This document shows positions 1 through 10,425 of a stretch of 64,000 nucleotides of DNA, piece by piece. Below the pieces are notes generated by a model that was not told where the DNA came from, ran no database searches, and saw nothing but the letters and a program-made list of their open reading frames with translations. The stretch is from Aquilaria yunnanensis (Eukaryota; Streptophyta; Magnoliopsida; Malvales; Thymelaeaceae): the NCBI GenBank assembly GCA_039654915.1, contig CM077596.1:73285751-73349750 (forward strand), in the 5' to 3' direction. A program made the position numbers and the translations under genes. Numbering within the stretch: the stretch's first letter is position 1; each line of letters starts with the position of its first letter.

Positions 1-364
1 GACAATTTTGTCGTTTTCTGTCAATTTGGGCCAGAAACGTCGGCAGGCTCCAAATTTTATGTGACAAACTACTAAATGCTCCTGGAACTTTCAGAATTTG
101 TCAATTTTGCCTGAAACTTCTTAATTTTGTCATTTTTACCTCAAACTTTTAAATTTTGCCATTTTTTTTTGGAGTTTTCTTTTTTTCTTTCAAATACACA
201 CATATATCATTTTAAATCAAATCTTCACAAAAAAAAAATGTATTTTAAACTAATTAAAATTTTTAGTAATAATAATAATAATAAAAATAATAATTTTTTA
301 ATTTCTTTTATTTAATTTCTTTTAAAAAAAAATTTTTATGGTCGGACGAAATTGGGTGTCAACA
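1..364 (-). repeat. End of a gypsy-type LTR, cut by the window edge
   Basis: This stretch matches the last ~385 bp of the solo LTR ending at 13456 almost base for base apart from small indels. Both contain GTCGTTTTCTGTCAATTTG, the AACGTCGGCAGGCTC block, a run of AAT repeats, and the terminal GGACGAAATTGGGTG followed by TCAACA here and CCAACA there. The last bases CA fit an LTR terminus. By analogy with the second copy, whose TATA box is on the minus strand, this is the start of an LTR that reads leftwards out of the window. Its partner end and target-site duplication are outside the window, so solo versus complete element cannot be decided. Confidence 0.8.
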
Positions 365-911
365 ATATTGAATTCCGACCAATCCGAATTGAGCCGCATT
401 GGACCCCGTTAGGGGCTCCCAAAGCCTGAGTAACCATAGATTTCATCGAATCTGAGGGGGTAACGCGAATTATCCCAATGAATTACCTAATTAGTATTTA
501 CCAGGAAAATGCCTTTGATCTTAGATTCTTTACCCAGAAAGAAAATTGGGTCTCAGTTTTTTCAAGGGCCCAGAACGCCAAAAAGGTGGGCCTAAAAGAT
601 TGAAAACGTTTCTGCAAGTTCAACAACGCAATACTACTTGAGAAGCGTTTTCTAATAATGAACTCCAAAAATTTATGTGAAAAACAATTAGGGGAGCATT
701 AAAAGTAAGATATATTATGCACACATTTCAACGTCTAAAGGATTAACAGACACTCATCATTGGCTAAGAACATAAAAAGTTGTCAATTTGTTACCACGTT
801 ATTATAGAAGTAAATGCAATACAAAATTTTCTCTCTCAATATTGGAGAAGACAATGAGGTAAAGTGAAAATATAATTAATATAAAATCTTGGGAAAAAAT
901 GTAATTGGCAC
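365..911. other. Intergenic, nothing recognised
   Basis: AT-rich sequence between the LTR end and the next TIR element. No ORF, tRNA-like fold or repeat boundary was recognised. Confidence 0.5.
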
Positions 912-1144
912 TAGTTTTCTAGTTATTATATTGTAGACATATGTCTAATTAGACATACTAATCTAACCCTAATTCTCTATAAATAACCCATAATCCAGTA
1001 AATAAATTGACTAATTTACCCCTGGACCAAAAGTCACTATTACCCTTGAAATCTGCCTCGTCACCGCTTCTGCCGCCGCGGCCGCCGCAGCCACCTCCTC
1101 CGACGAATCGTCACCACCTCTGACGAACCGTCATCCGCATCCAG

Positions 1145-1500
1145 ATCTCATAGCTGTTCGCCTCTGGCTCTCGTCGGATCTCATCGCAACTCGTCGGATC
1201 TCGTCATCTCTCATCAGATCTTGTCATCACTCGCCAAGATCTCTCGCTGGATCTCGTCGCCACCCGCCAGACCTCGTCGTCTCTCATTGGATCTCATTGT
1301 CACTTGCCGAGATCTCTCGTTGTCTCTCGTCGGATCTCGTCATCACTCGCCGGATCGTTGTCTCTCACTGTATCTCGTCGTCACTCGTCGAGATCTCTCG
1401 CCGAATCTCGTCGTCTCTCGTCATTACTCGCCGAATCTTAGCATCTCTCGCCGGATCTCGTCATCACCTCCAGATCTTGCTTCCGATCGTTGCCTCAAAG
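1145..1500. repeat. Degenerate short tandem repeat (CTCGTCGGATCTCGTC-like)
   Basis: Variants of TCTCGTCGGATCTCGTCATC recur across this stretch, giving open frames rich in Ser, Arg, Leu and Ile in more than one phase. Openness in several frames comes from the repeat, so I do not call a protein. Confidence 0.6.
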
Positions 1501-1524
1501 TCGCATCTTTGTTACTTTTGAACA

Positions 1525-2185
1525 ACAAAAGTGTCTGCAATAAAATGTAAATGTGTCTAATATAGTATGTAGAAGTGTCTCCAAAGTAATATAAAATAAA
1601 TTATTATAATGTTAAATTAAAAGTGTCTAAAGCTATAAGAACAAGTGTTTGATTGAATATCGAAAAAATATCTAAATAAACATGTAAAAGTGTTTGAATA
1701 AAAAATAACAAAATCAAAATGAATTATTATAACATTAAATTAAAAGTGTCTAAAGCTATAAGAATAAGTGTCTGATTGAATATTGTAAAATGTTTAAATA
1801 AACATATAAAAGTATCTGAACAAAAAATGACATAATCAACTTGTAAACAATTTATTATCTTTGAAATATAATAAAAAAAGTGTTTGAATCAATAAGTAAA
1901 AGTGTCTAATTGAATATTGAAAAATGTCTAAAGAAATATATAAAAGTGTCTGACTAAATAACTTCTGAATAATTTGTTACCTTTAGAAAATAAATGTCTG
2001 AAATAATTAAAATAAGTGTTTGACTAAATATATAAAAGTGTTCAAATCAACATGTAAAAGTGTCTAAATATTTAAAGAAATGTTCAAATAAAGGTATATG
2101 ATTCAATGTCTAAAAAAGTGTCTAAACAAAATTTTAAAAATGTCTAAAGTATAATAGAAAAGTGTCTAAACAATAGTCTAAATAA
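1525..2185. repeat. Interspersed GTGTCTAAA motif array
   Basis: At least ten copies of GTGTCT, mostly followed by AAA or GAA, plus ATGTCT and GTGTTT variants, are scattered at irregular 20-60 bp spacing in AT-rich DNA. The core TGTCTAA also occurs in the element's TIR (TGTCTAATTAGACA). This resembles the subterminal motif arrays to which some plant transposases bind. Confidence 0.6.
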
Positions 2186-2304
2186 AGTACACCGCAACCC
2201 TCATTCCACAAACCCCAGCCACCACAGACCGCCTTCCTTCCCGCTCATAATCCGGCTCATCGCTCGCGCTGCCACGCCTCGCCTTGCACTGCCACGCCTT
2301 TGCC

Positions 2305-2358
2305 CTTGCCTCGCACAACCGCGCCTCTGCCCTCGCCTCGCACAACCGCGCCTCTGCC
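2305..2358. repeat. 27-bp tandem repeat, two copies
   Basis: Two near-identical adjacent copies of a 27-bp unit containing CTCGCACAACCGCGCCTCTG. A third, diverged half unit precedes them. They are part of the GC-rich core of the TIR element. Confidence 0.65.
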
Positions 2359-2589
2359 CTCGCCTCTTCTCATGCCTGGCTTCGCCTCGCCCTACCACGC
2401 CGATCTGCCTCCTCGCAATGCCGCGCCTCAGCCCTCGCCTTTCTTCCCACCTGGCTTCACCTCACCTCACGACTGGCTGTGCCTCGAAATCGGAGTCGTC
2501 ATCGTCAGCGAAGAACAGAGATCGAAGATTGACAAGCCTGTGGAGAACAGAGATCAGAGATCGGAGAACCGACGGAGGAAGATCTAAGA

Positions 2590-2750
2590 GCGGTGAGAGA
2601 TATCGAAGAGCAGGGAAGATAGATTGAAGAGCAGGGAAGATAGATTGAAGAGCAGCGAGAGAGATCGAAGAGCAGGGAAGATAGATCGAAGAGCAGCGGA
2701 GAAAGATCAAAGAACGGTGAGAGAGATCAAAGAGAGACCGAAGAACGGCG
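2590..2750. repeat. Purine-rich tandem repeat (about 20-bp unit)
   Basis: Reiterated variants of GAAGAGCAGGGAAGATAGAT, then GAGAGATCGAAGAGCAG. The repeat keeps the minus-strand frame open (Leu/Ser/Ile-rich), which should not be read as a gene. Confidence 0.65.
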
Positions 2751-2852
2751 ATGAGAGAAGGAGAATTGTTTTAAATTTAGGGGTAAAATTGTAAAATTAC
2801 CTACTATGTCTAATTAGACATATGTCAATGATATCCATTGTATTAGTTTTCA

Positions 2853-3495
2853 GAAGATAGTTATTGAATAATTTAAATTGAGATTTTCGGACGAGGACGA
2901 GGTGCAAGTATAATTAGTACATTGGGTCCTAAGTTTTCGGCCATAAAAACAGTAATTCACTTACGGTAAGTTTTGTTGAAAGTTGCTGATAGCCTGTTAG
3001 CTAATTAAAATGAATATCTATCATTTTTTTTTGTGGCCAGCTAGGATTCAGATCCTTACTTGTGCAAGAAATTTGTTCTCTTTACAGTTAAAAGGTTTTT
3101 ATATCTTACAATGAAATTCTAAGTACTATAAAAAAAAGTTTTTCTCAAAGTTACATTTACTTCGTTCCGATTTTAAAACACTCATATCCCTCGCTTTTAT
3201 AATATTATGGTCCGACAACTATCAAGAATTATCTATCAATAAATTTAATTTGTTTATTTATTTGTAGTATACAGTTCTTCTCTGTTTAAGGGTGAAATGG
3301 TTCTTTTTTTCTCAAAGCAAGAGGGCAAGAATAGGTTTTAGAATTTGAGAGGTTAACTGTAATTTTCATCAAATCTCATTGTGCAGGTGTAAATTACCAA
3401 AAACAAAAGAGTAAGTTTTTGATACACCTAGTTAATGTTGTGTGCTACCTCTAAAGAATGTAAGAATTGTCATTTTAGCCCTAACATGGAATATA
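2853..3495. other. Intergenic, nothing recognised
   Basis: AT-rich unique-looking sequence without supported genes or repeat termini. Confidence 0.45.
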
Positions 3496-3499
3496 AGAT

Positions 3500-4560
3500 T
3501 GGTTAACGCCCTTCTAGGGAGGAGAGGGTTAAGTGATCTGGGGTTTGAATATTGCCTCCCCCTCTTCTAGATTATTTGTATTTTCATTTTTTTTTGTTCT
3601 TTTCATCTGCTTCTTGTGTCTTCATCATTTTTTTTTTATTTTCTTTTTCTGTTTTCCTTGCATTCCTACTGGATACAAACCTCCAGTTTCATTTTTATGT
3701 TTTCTTCCCAGCATTTTTTTTTCCATTTTTCACAAATTTTTCGTTTTCTTTTTCAGTATTCCTTATACCTTCGTGTTTTTTATTTTTTTTTTCCACTTTT
3801 ATTTTTTATCTTTATTTTATTTTCCTTTCTAGTTTTTCCATATTTTTGTATTATTTTCAATTTTATTGTTATTTTTTTATAAATATGTTTTTTTTTTCAA
3901 TTCCCATATGTTCTTTTGTTTATGGTTTTTTTCTAGTTCCTATATGTTCTTTTTATGCATTGTTATTCGTTATTTTTTAAATTTATTCTTTTACAATTCC
4001 TATATATTCTTTTATTTATGTTCTTTTTTCAATTTCTATATTTTCTTCATGAATTATTGTTTGTTCTTTTATAAATCTATTCATTTTGAGTTCCTATATA
4101 TTCTTTTATGAGCTTTTGTTTGTTATTTTTTAATTGCTACATTTTTTTTTCTTTATGTTCTTTTCTCAATTCTTGTATGTTCTCTTATTCATTATTATTT
4201 GTTCTTTTATAGTTCCAATTCCTATGTATTTTTTTTTAATTTTTTGATGCTTGTTCTTTTTCTTAAACTACATTTTATTTGCTCATAATTAAAATAAAAA
4301 ATAAAACTAGAAAAATAAGAAAAATAAAACTGAAGAAATAGAATAAAGAACATATAAAACTGATAAAAGAATAAATAAAAACTTATAAAAGAACAGATAT
4401 AATAGAAAACAAATAAGAACCGATAAGAGAACAAATAAAATTGTTAAAAGAACAAATAACAAAAACTATATGTTTTTATTTCAAAATCTATTTGTTTTTT
4501 TTTTTCAAAAGAACAAGATGTTTTTTTACTATTAATAATTTGTTATTTTAGCTCAATGGG
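3500..4560. repeat. SINE-like head followed by long T-rich low-complexity tract
   Basis: Around 3500-3560 a tRNA-promoter-like arrangement is visible: GTTAACGCCC, and about 40 bp on a B-box-like GGGGTTTGAA. About 1 kb of T-rich sequence follows, in which TGTTCTTTTAT-type units recur. Open frames here encode only Phe/Ser/Tyr/Leu and are artefacts of the T-rich repeat. The SINE reading is inference; the low complexity is plain. Confidence 0.4.
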
Positions 4561-4573
4561 ATATTTGTTCTTT

Positions 4574-5347
4574 GGCAAAATGGGCAAACTTGTTGTTAAA
4601 CTATATGGAGTAGAGTGATTTTGTTACTAAACTTTTTTACAGGTAAATTTGCCGCTAATCTTTTTGAAAAGTGCAAATTTGTCATTAATGTTTTGTGGTA
4701 GGAACAAATCTGTCATCAATCATTTAAATTATTCAATGTCACGAACATGAAAAAATGAGAAAAATGCAAAGTTTAACTCTAAATTTTCTTTGCCTAACAC
4801 CCTGCCCCCCTAGGTTTTAGAATCTATCATTTTCATCATCGTTTAGGGTTCAACAAACTTCTGTACCCTTCACCATCTTTACCCTTTCCACCATTAGCGT
4901 TATCTACACTTTTTCACATATCCCGAAAATGCTTCTTGGAACAATCCCTATTCAAACAGGTCAATTGAAATAGGTGAAATTAAATTTAGAGGTGCTACAG
5001 TTCTTGAAAAATGATCAATGACAACAGTGGTAGAGGGTTGCTCAAAGATAATGACAGAGGTGAAAATAAGAAGGATTAGTAATGAAGGTGTGTGGTCATC
5101 ATATGGTTTTAACTTATTTAGATGTTTTGAAAGGTTTGGATAGTTAGAGGTTAGGGGAAAACACTTTTAGGGACTAGTTTAAGAATTGTGTCTTGAAATA
5201 TTCTTTAAATAAATAGAATATTCGTACCATTTAGTGGTAAAATTACTCACAATGAAAACGTTAATAGCAAACTTGCCTATTAAAATAGTTTAATGGAAAA
5301 ATTACTCCCACCCCTTATAGTTTAGGTGCAGATTTGCCACTTTTGCC
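4574..5347. mobile_element. Inverted-repeat (MITE-like) element, about 770 bp
   Basis: The first ~110 bp (from GGCAAAATGGGCAAAC) and the reverse complement of the last ~110 bp (ending CCACTTTTGCC) align imperfectly along their length. Shared blocks include TTAAACTATATGG/CTAAACTATAAGG and GGTAAATTTGCC/GGCAAGTTTGCT. There is no ORF inside. No convincing target-site duplication was found, so the exact ends are approximate. Confidence 0.5.
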
Positions 5348-5359
5348 TTTAGTATTTTA

Positions 5360-5830
5360 TTAGTTGACAATTTTGAAACAAAAAAAAAATGAAGGAAAAG
5401 TAGATTTTTTTAAAAGAATAATTATAAAAAAAAATAAAACTAAGAAGAAAATGTCAACAAAAAAATCTGGGAAAAATAAAGAAATTGAAATAAAAATTTT
5501 GGAAAAAAAAATAATACTGGAAAATTTAAATATAAAAAAAATGAAAATAAAAAATTACACAAAATAAAAATAAAAAGAAAAAACTAAGGAGAAAAGCAAA
5601 GAAAAGAAAATGAAGTAAAGAACGAAAACAGAAAAAGAAAAAAAAATGAAGGAAAAAACTACAAAAATGAAGTAAACAGGAAGAATAAAAAAAAGCATAT
5701 ATAAAAAAAAAAGAGGAAGTGAAGTGGAAAATGAAGAAAAAACAAAACAACTAGTGCGTTTTCCTGACTCGAACCCAATCCACTTACGCCCGCGTTTGCC
5801 ATTTTGCCAAACTCGGGTGATTTCAGCAGA
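5360..5830 (-). repeat. A-rich low-complexity tract with SINE-like head in opposite orientation
   Basis: 5360-5750 is A-rich, the complement of the T-rich tract on the other side of the inverted-repeat element. On the minus strand the sequence just upstream of it (5765-5815) contains GGCAAACGCGGGCGTAAG and the B-box-like GGGTTCGAGTC. Together with 3500-4560 this makes a large, loose palindrome around 4574-5347. Confidence 0.35.
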
Positions 5831-6590
5831 AACTATACATAAGAAATAAAATATGTGCCGACGTATGAGTGCGTAGGGTGCACGCAAGTCGGGCAAAACA
5901 CAAAAGTCCTCATTTCCCAAATCTGATTACCAGAAAAGTTTTGTTTCCACTTTGGATGCGAAAAACTTGCGCACATGTCTAACAACATGGTAATATCACG
6001 CAAATAAATTCGGAATTTATCAACCGGATTTCATTTGTAGTGTCTATCAAAAAAATACTTGCCATGAATATGTTTAGCTTCAGAGTTATGATGATTAATC
6101 TATCAGCTGTCAACAGTTTAGAAACTTTGGGCTGGAAGGTTTTTTTAGGAAAAAAAAAAAAGAAAAAAATATCTTGGGCTGAAAATCTAAATGCTACAAT
6201 TAGGGAGACTTCTGACGTAGGAAATATATTAGAATATATTTTCTTTTCAGGATCTGAATATAAAAGTTCTACTCTTATTCCATAAAAACTGATACTAGCG
6301 ACATTTTTTAATTTTAAGCTAACTTCGTGAATTCATAACTGAAAGATACAGTAATTTCCATTCGTATGATAGATAAATTTTGTAATTTCTAAATATTATT
6401 TATTTGATTTTTTATTAAGCATTAATATACGAAAATTTAAGTGAAAGGTAATTTAAGAAAGTCAAAAGGTGTCAATCTTTACTGGCATAGTAATTTATAG
6501 TTCTAAAACAGTAAGTACACATTCCACAAGATCATATTCACAAAGAAAAGGCCTTCACATAAAAATTTCAGCAAGAAATGTCAAGTATTA
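5831..6590. other. Intergenic, nothing recognised
   Basis: AT-rich; a small open frame near 6040-6285 contains a run of lysines and matches nothing I know. Confidence 0.4.
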
Positions 6591-6712
6591 CCTGGTTGAT
6601 GGACGCAAGAATTCCAGTGAGTCTTCATGAATGGAATCAGGAGCTGCTGCTTCTGCCTTAAGCAACTTCCTCTTGTATCTATCCAACCCAACTAACAAAG
6701 CTACAGTCACAG
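6591..6712 (-). pseudogene. Orphan exon-like segment, unknown protein
   Basis: Read on the minus strand this 122-bp segment is preceded by an acceptor-like GATATTAG and followed by GTAATACT, a donor-like site. In between is an unbroken, ordinary-looking protein stretch, VTVALLVGLDRYKRKLLKAE, continuing with acidic and proline residues to FLRPSTR. No matching neighbouring exon was found on either side, so it may be a stranded gene fragment, a piece carried by a transposon, or chance. I do not recognise the protein. Confidence 0.25.
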
Positions 6713-7622
6713 GCTAATATCATATCCAAATCTAACTTGTGGAAAAAATGAAGGTTTGCTAGCAGCGGCCTCCAGAATTAGAAACTGTAGATAATGGTCC
6801 TTATGCTTTCAAAATCCGTCCTGAAGAAGCACATAAAAAATGGATACATGTTAATAAATCCTGTATGTGCATCAGAAATGAGAAAGAACCTAGATGTTCT
6901 AGAAAAAAAAGGCAATTGGTATGTAATTCTAGTTTATGTTGAACAGAAAAATCCCAATCAAGTACGTAACAAGCACATAATGAGTTACTTTTGTCTTATC
7001 AAAGGAGTATTCTTACCCAGCAAAGCCAAATTTGCATCTAATTCTAGTTGTTCTATTTCGCACATTTTGCCTTCAAAACTCAGAACTAATATTACTCCCC
7101 AAAAAGAGATGTCCCATTTCATTTTGGCCCAAGTGACAAAGCAAGTGAAATACAGTAACCTACAACAAATTCATCAAACGGTCACAAAGTGATTAAACCG
7201 AGCAGTTTGATGAGAAGTCCGAACAGTATGTTTACTATTACTATATACATCACTATTTCAAAAATGGTAGTGTATAACCTTTCTAATCTTCACTAGCTTA
7301 TTCGTCCTGTTAAAAACTCTCTCAGATTGATGAATCATGGATTGCGGGAGGAGAACCAATGGGTGATGCATTTAACCTAGTCAACAGAGCATCTGGCAAC
7401 CAAGAACATCTATATTCTATCATCTCAAGCAGTGGATTGCAGAATTAAACCAGAACCCACAGGTAGGATACTAGGTTCAGGAGAGATGCAATTTCACCGA
7501 ATAGTTACTATGCCTCTGTAATCTCATTTTTGTTCCAAGTGATAAAATGAGCTTTCTATCTTCTGTTCCTTATGGCCGTTTTCTTTTTTTCATTTGCAGA
7601 TACGGATGCAAAGAGACACGGT
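6713..7622. other. Intergenic, nothing recognised
   Basis: One open frame (6794-7192) has no recognisable domain and no similarity I know; not called as a gene. Confidence 0.4.
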
Positions 7623-9676
7623 GTTTTCAAGTGAGGTAAAATCCAAATTTAGTCCTATAACTTTAAGGGTTGTCCTAATGTGGTCTTTTAACTCAAAAAG
7701 TAATTATTAAAGTCCTCTAACTCAACTCGCGTGTCTTATTTTGGTCCCTACCGTTAGTTTAGGCATTAGTTTGGATGGAAATTGACTACGTGGCACCCCA
7801 GCTGCCATGTGGCATCTTCTTTTATGACAATAGGTGACAAAACTCGAAGAATAATAAATCTCAGGGTAGAATTGGCACAAACAAACAATTTTAGGGACTT
7901 CAAAAATTAATAACCCTAATTTTATTCTCTTCCCAAACTCTTACAATTCGCCGCCTCGTCTACGCTGCCACCACTATTCTGCCATCATAGATCACCCGAT
8001 GAAGAGCAAACAATCGAATAATTGAACAATCAAACAAAGAGCAATGAACAATCAAAGCTTTGCAAGCAATTATCAAACCCCTTATTAATAACACATAGTT
8101 TTGCATATTTGTTTACTCCTTCAATAATCGATCGTTGGCACTATCACGTTGTCCCTCCAATCTTCCTCCCTTTTCTCACTCTTTAGGATGCCTTTGTTGG
8201 GTTTCGGGAGCCAAACAGCGCAGCGGAATTTAACCGAAACCCTCCAGGATCCAAGTGAAACGGGGTAAACTAGGTGTTCGAAAATTTCATACCTAATTTT
8301 CGGTTGAGATCTCTCACTCAACTGTAGAGTCGAATCACAAAACCTGAACAGTTGACGTGTTCAGGCTCTCTATGGTATCCACACGAGCCTCTCGGGATCA
8401 CCACGCTTCCACCACGTCCCGGCAGATGCGTTTCTCTTGCGCTCGCAGTGCTAGCTTGCGTCCTCCAAGGAATTGCAAGAGAAGAGTGCGGCTGTCCTTT
8501 TGGGAGGCTAGGGCAAGGAGACCTACGAATTTCTCACTTAAAAGTTGTATTTATAGTGAGACTCAACTTCCAGGCCTAATGGGTTTCAAAGCCCTAATCC
8601 AATTAGGATTTAATTTCGGGCTTAATAATGGCTCAACTCCTTGGCCCATTATTAATACGAAATTAAAGTGAAACCATAACCCAAATAATTAGCCCATGCA
8701 CTCTAATGATCCAAATAGCTCTACGTGTGCGACCCAATAGGCTCTTGCCATGTTGGCAATGATCATAAATCACATTTATGATCATAAGCAATGAGCGGTG
8801 TCTAGCAACACATCATTGCTACCCAAGTGACAAGATTGTCGGTGAATCGACTAAACCTTTATGATCATCACCGATATATGCCATTGTCCCTTTGTCCAAG
8901 ATATCAAGACTAAGCACGAGACATGGAATGTGTCACTCTCGTATAGCCCAATCTTTGGTTTCTTGATTACCGAGTAGACTAACTTAAACTGATGACATTG
9001 ATATCATATATCAACTCATCGGAGCATGGCCATGCATTTTCTAAGTCTCACTCTATCAAGGGGCCTAAAGATATCACTCCCGTTACATAGGAGGGACAAA
9101 TCCCATCTTGATCATACAAATCCCTCTGCATGATATGTGACATACCCAATGACCTCCTTCAAGTTCACTCAGTTACGAGCAACAAAGGAAAGTATCAAAG
9201 TATGTGACTCACATGTAGGGAACCTTGATGATCTTAGGTCGAAGGACTACATATACCATGATCACTATGAGAATCACTTATGACACTCATATAACGATCC
9301 ATGAAGTGTTCTCATGGTGGGTCGGTCCAGTACACAAGTTCTCCAACTTGTACCCATATGTAGACTACATATTTCATATTAGTCTCCACATATGCTAGTT
9401 GTGGCAACGTCGGGTTTTCGGGAGTCGCCACCAATCGGTTTCACCTAGGTCGATTGGTCACCTTAAAATTGGTCTGCGAGAGTTCGGGGATCGGGAGTAC
9501 GGTTACGTTAAAACAACTTTGTTAAAACGCCCAAAAATTGGCACCTTAGTTGATTTTAATTTTGTTTTGCTTTGCTTTTAAATAATTCTCAGTTAATTTT
9601 CAAAATTAGAAATTTTAACTGGATTAGTCGAAATGTGGATTTTTAAATTAATTAATTTATATGAAATTTTATACTT

Positions 9677-9895
9677 CCGAACCATGGACTCTGCCGAGTC
9701 ATTTGGACACGGAAGATTTGATTCCGAACCATGGACTCTGCCGAGTCATTTGGACACGGAATTTGGTGAAATTTTAAATAATTTAATCCATATTGTAAAC
9801 ATGGATTTTTATCTTTGTATTTATTTAATTTATTTATATTAAAAAGTTTGATATTTTCCAAACCGTAGATCCTGCCGGATCATCCGGATATGGAA
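9677..9895. repeat. 38-bp motif, three copies (a fourth at 11554-11592)
   Basis: A unit of the form CCGAACCATGGACTCTGCCG followed by AGTCATTTGGACACGGAA occurs at 9677-9714 and 9724-9761 almost identically. Diverged copies lie at 9858-9895 (CCTGCCGGATCATCCGGA) and 11554-11592. The diverged copies have a near-palindromic core. All lie inside the gypsy solo LTR. Confidence 0.7.
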
Positions 9896-10017
9896 ATTGA
9901 TTTATCGTAATTATTTAATTCTTATTATTATGAAATTAATTTTTAAATGGTAATTCTTTTTATTTATGAATGATTTTTAATACTAACTAAAAATTTATCT
10001 TTATATTTTTACTTCTT

Positions 10018-10425
10018 TTTTTACTTTCTTTCTTTTTCTTCTTTTTTACTTATTTTACTTTTTTTTTTTTTTTAAATTTCTTTTAATTTCTTTTCTTTTC
10101 TTTCTTTTTTTATTCTTTTCTTTCTTTCTTTTCTTTTTCTTTTTCTTTCTTTTATCTTTCTTTTCTTTTTCTTATCTTTCCTTTCTTTTCTTTATCTTAT
10201 CTTTCTTTTATTTTTCTTTCTTATTTTTCTTTTATTTTTCTTGTCTTTTCTTTCTTTCTTTTCTTTTTCTTATCTTTTCTTTTATTTTTTTATCTTTCTT
10301 TTCTTTCTTATCTTTCTTTTATTTTTCTTTCTTATCTTTCTTTTATTTTTCTTTCTTATCTTTCTTTTATTTTTCTTATCTTTCTTTTTTTTTCTTGTTT
10401 ACTTTTTTTGTTTTCTTGTTTAATG
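10018..10425. repeat. Pyrimidine tract (TTTCTTTTCTTT)n
   Basis: About 400 bp of nearly pure T/C with TTTCTTATCTTTCTTTTATT repeats inside the solo LTR; no coding value. Confidence 0.85.

Larger units (their letters stand above)
912..2852. mobile_element. TIR DNA element with GTGTCT subterminal array and GC-rich core pieces
   Basis: A 22-bp perfect inverted repeat closes the element: 936-957 (starts GACATATGTCTAATTAGA) and its reverse complement at 2805-2826. Matching TTTACCCC/GGGGTAAA blocks lie further in (near 1016 and 2780). Outside the TIRs the octamer TAGTTTTC occurs at 912-919 and 2844-2851, which could be an 8-bp target-site duplication (hAT-like). The interior has a GC-rich block (1050-1500), an AT-rich block with many GTGTCT copies (1525-2185), a second GC-rich block (2200-2560) and a purine tandem repeat (2590-2750). 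No transposase is visible, so it is non-autonomous. The family is not known to me; the superfamily is inferred only from the possible TSD length. Confidence 0.6.

Noticed and set aside
1221..1550. 109-codon frame with Ser/Arg/Leu repeats
   Set aside because: Two overlapping frames are open because of the CTCGTCGGATC-type repeat; no domain and no conserved start.
3533..4434. Phe/Tyr/Ser-rich frames up to 142 codons
   Set aside because: Pure consequence of T-rich low-complexity DNA; they look like membrane proteins but have no family signature.
8352..8671. 75- and 104-codon frames in the copia LTR
   Set aside because: They lie wholly within LTR sequence, in overlapping frames, without a domain.
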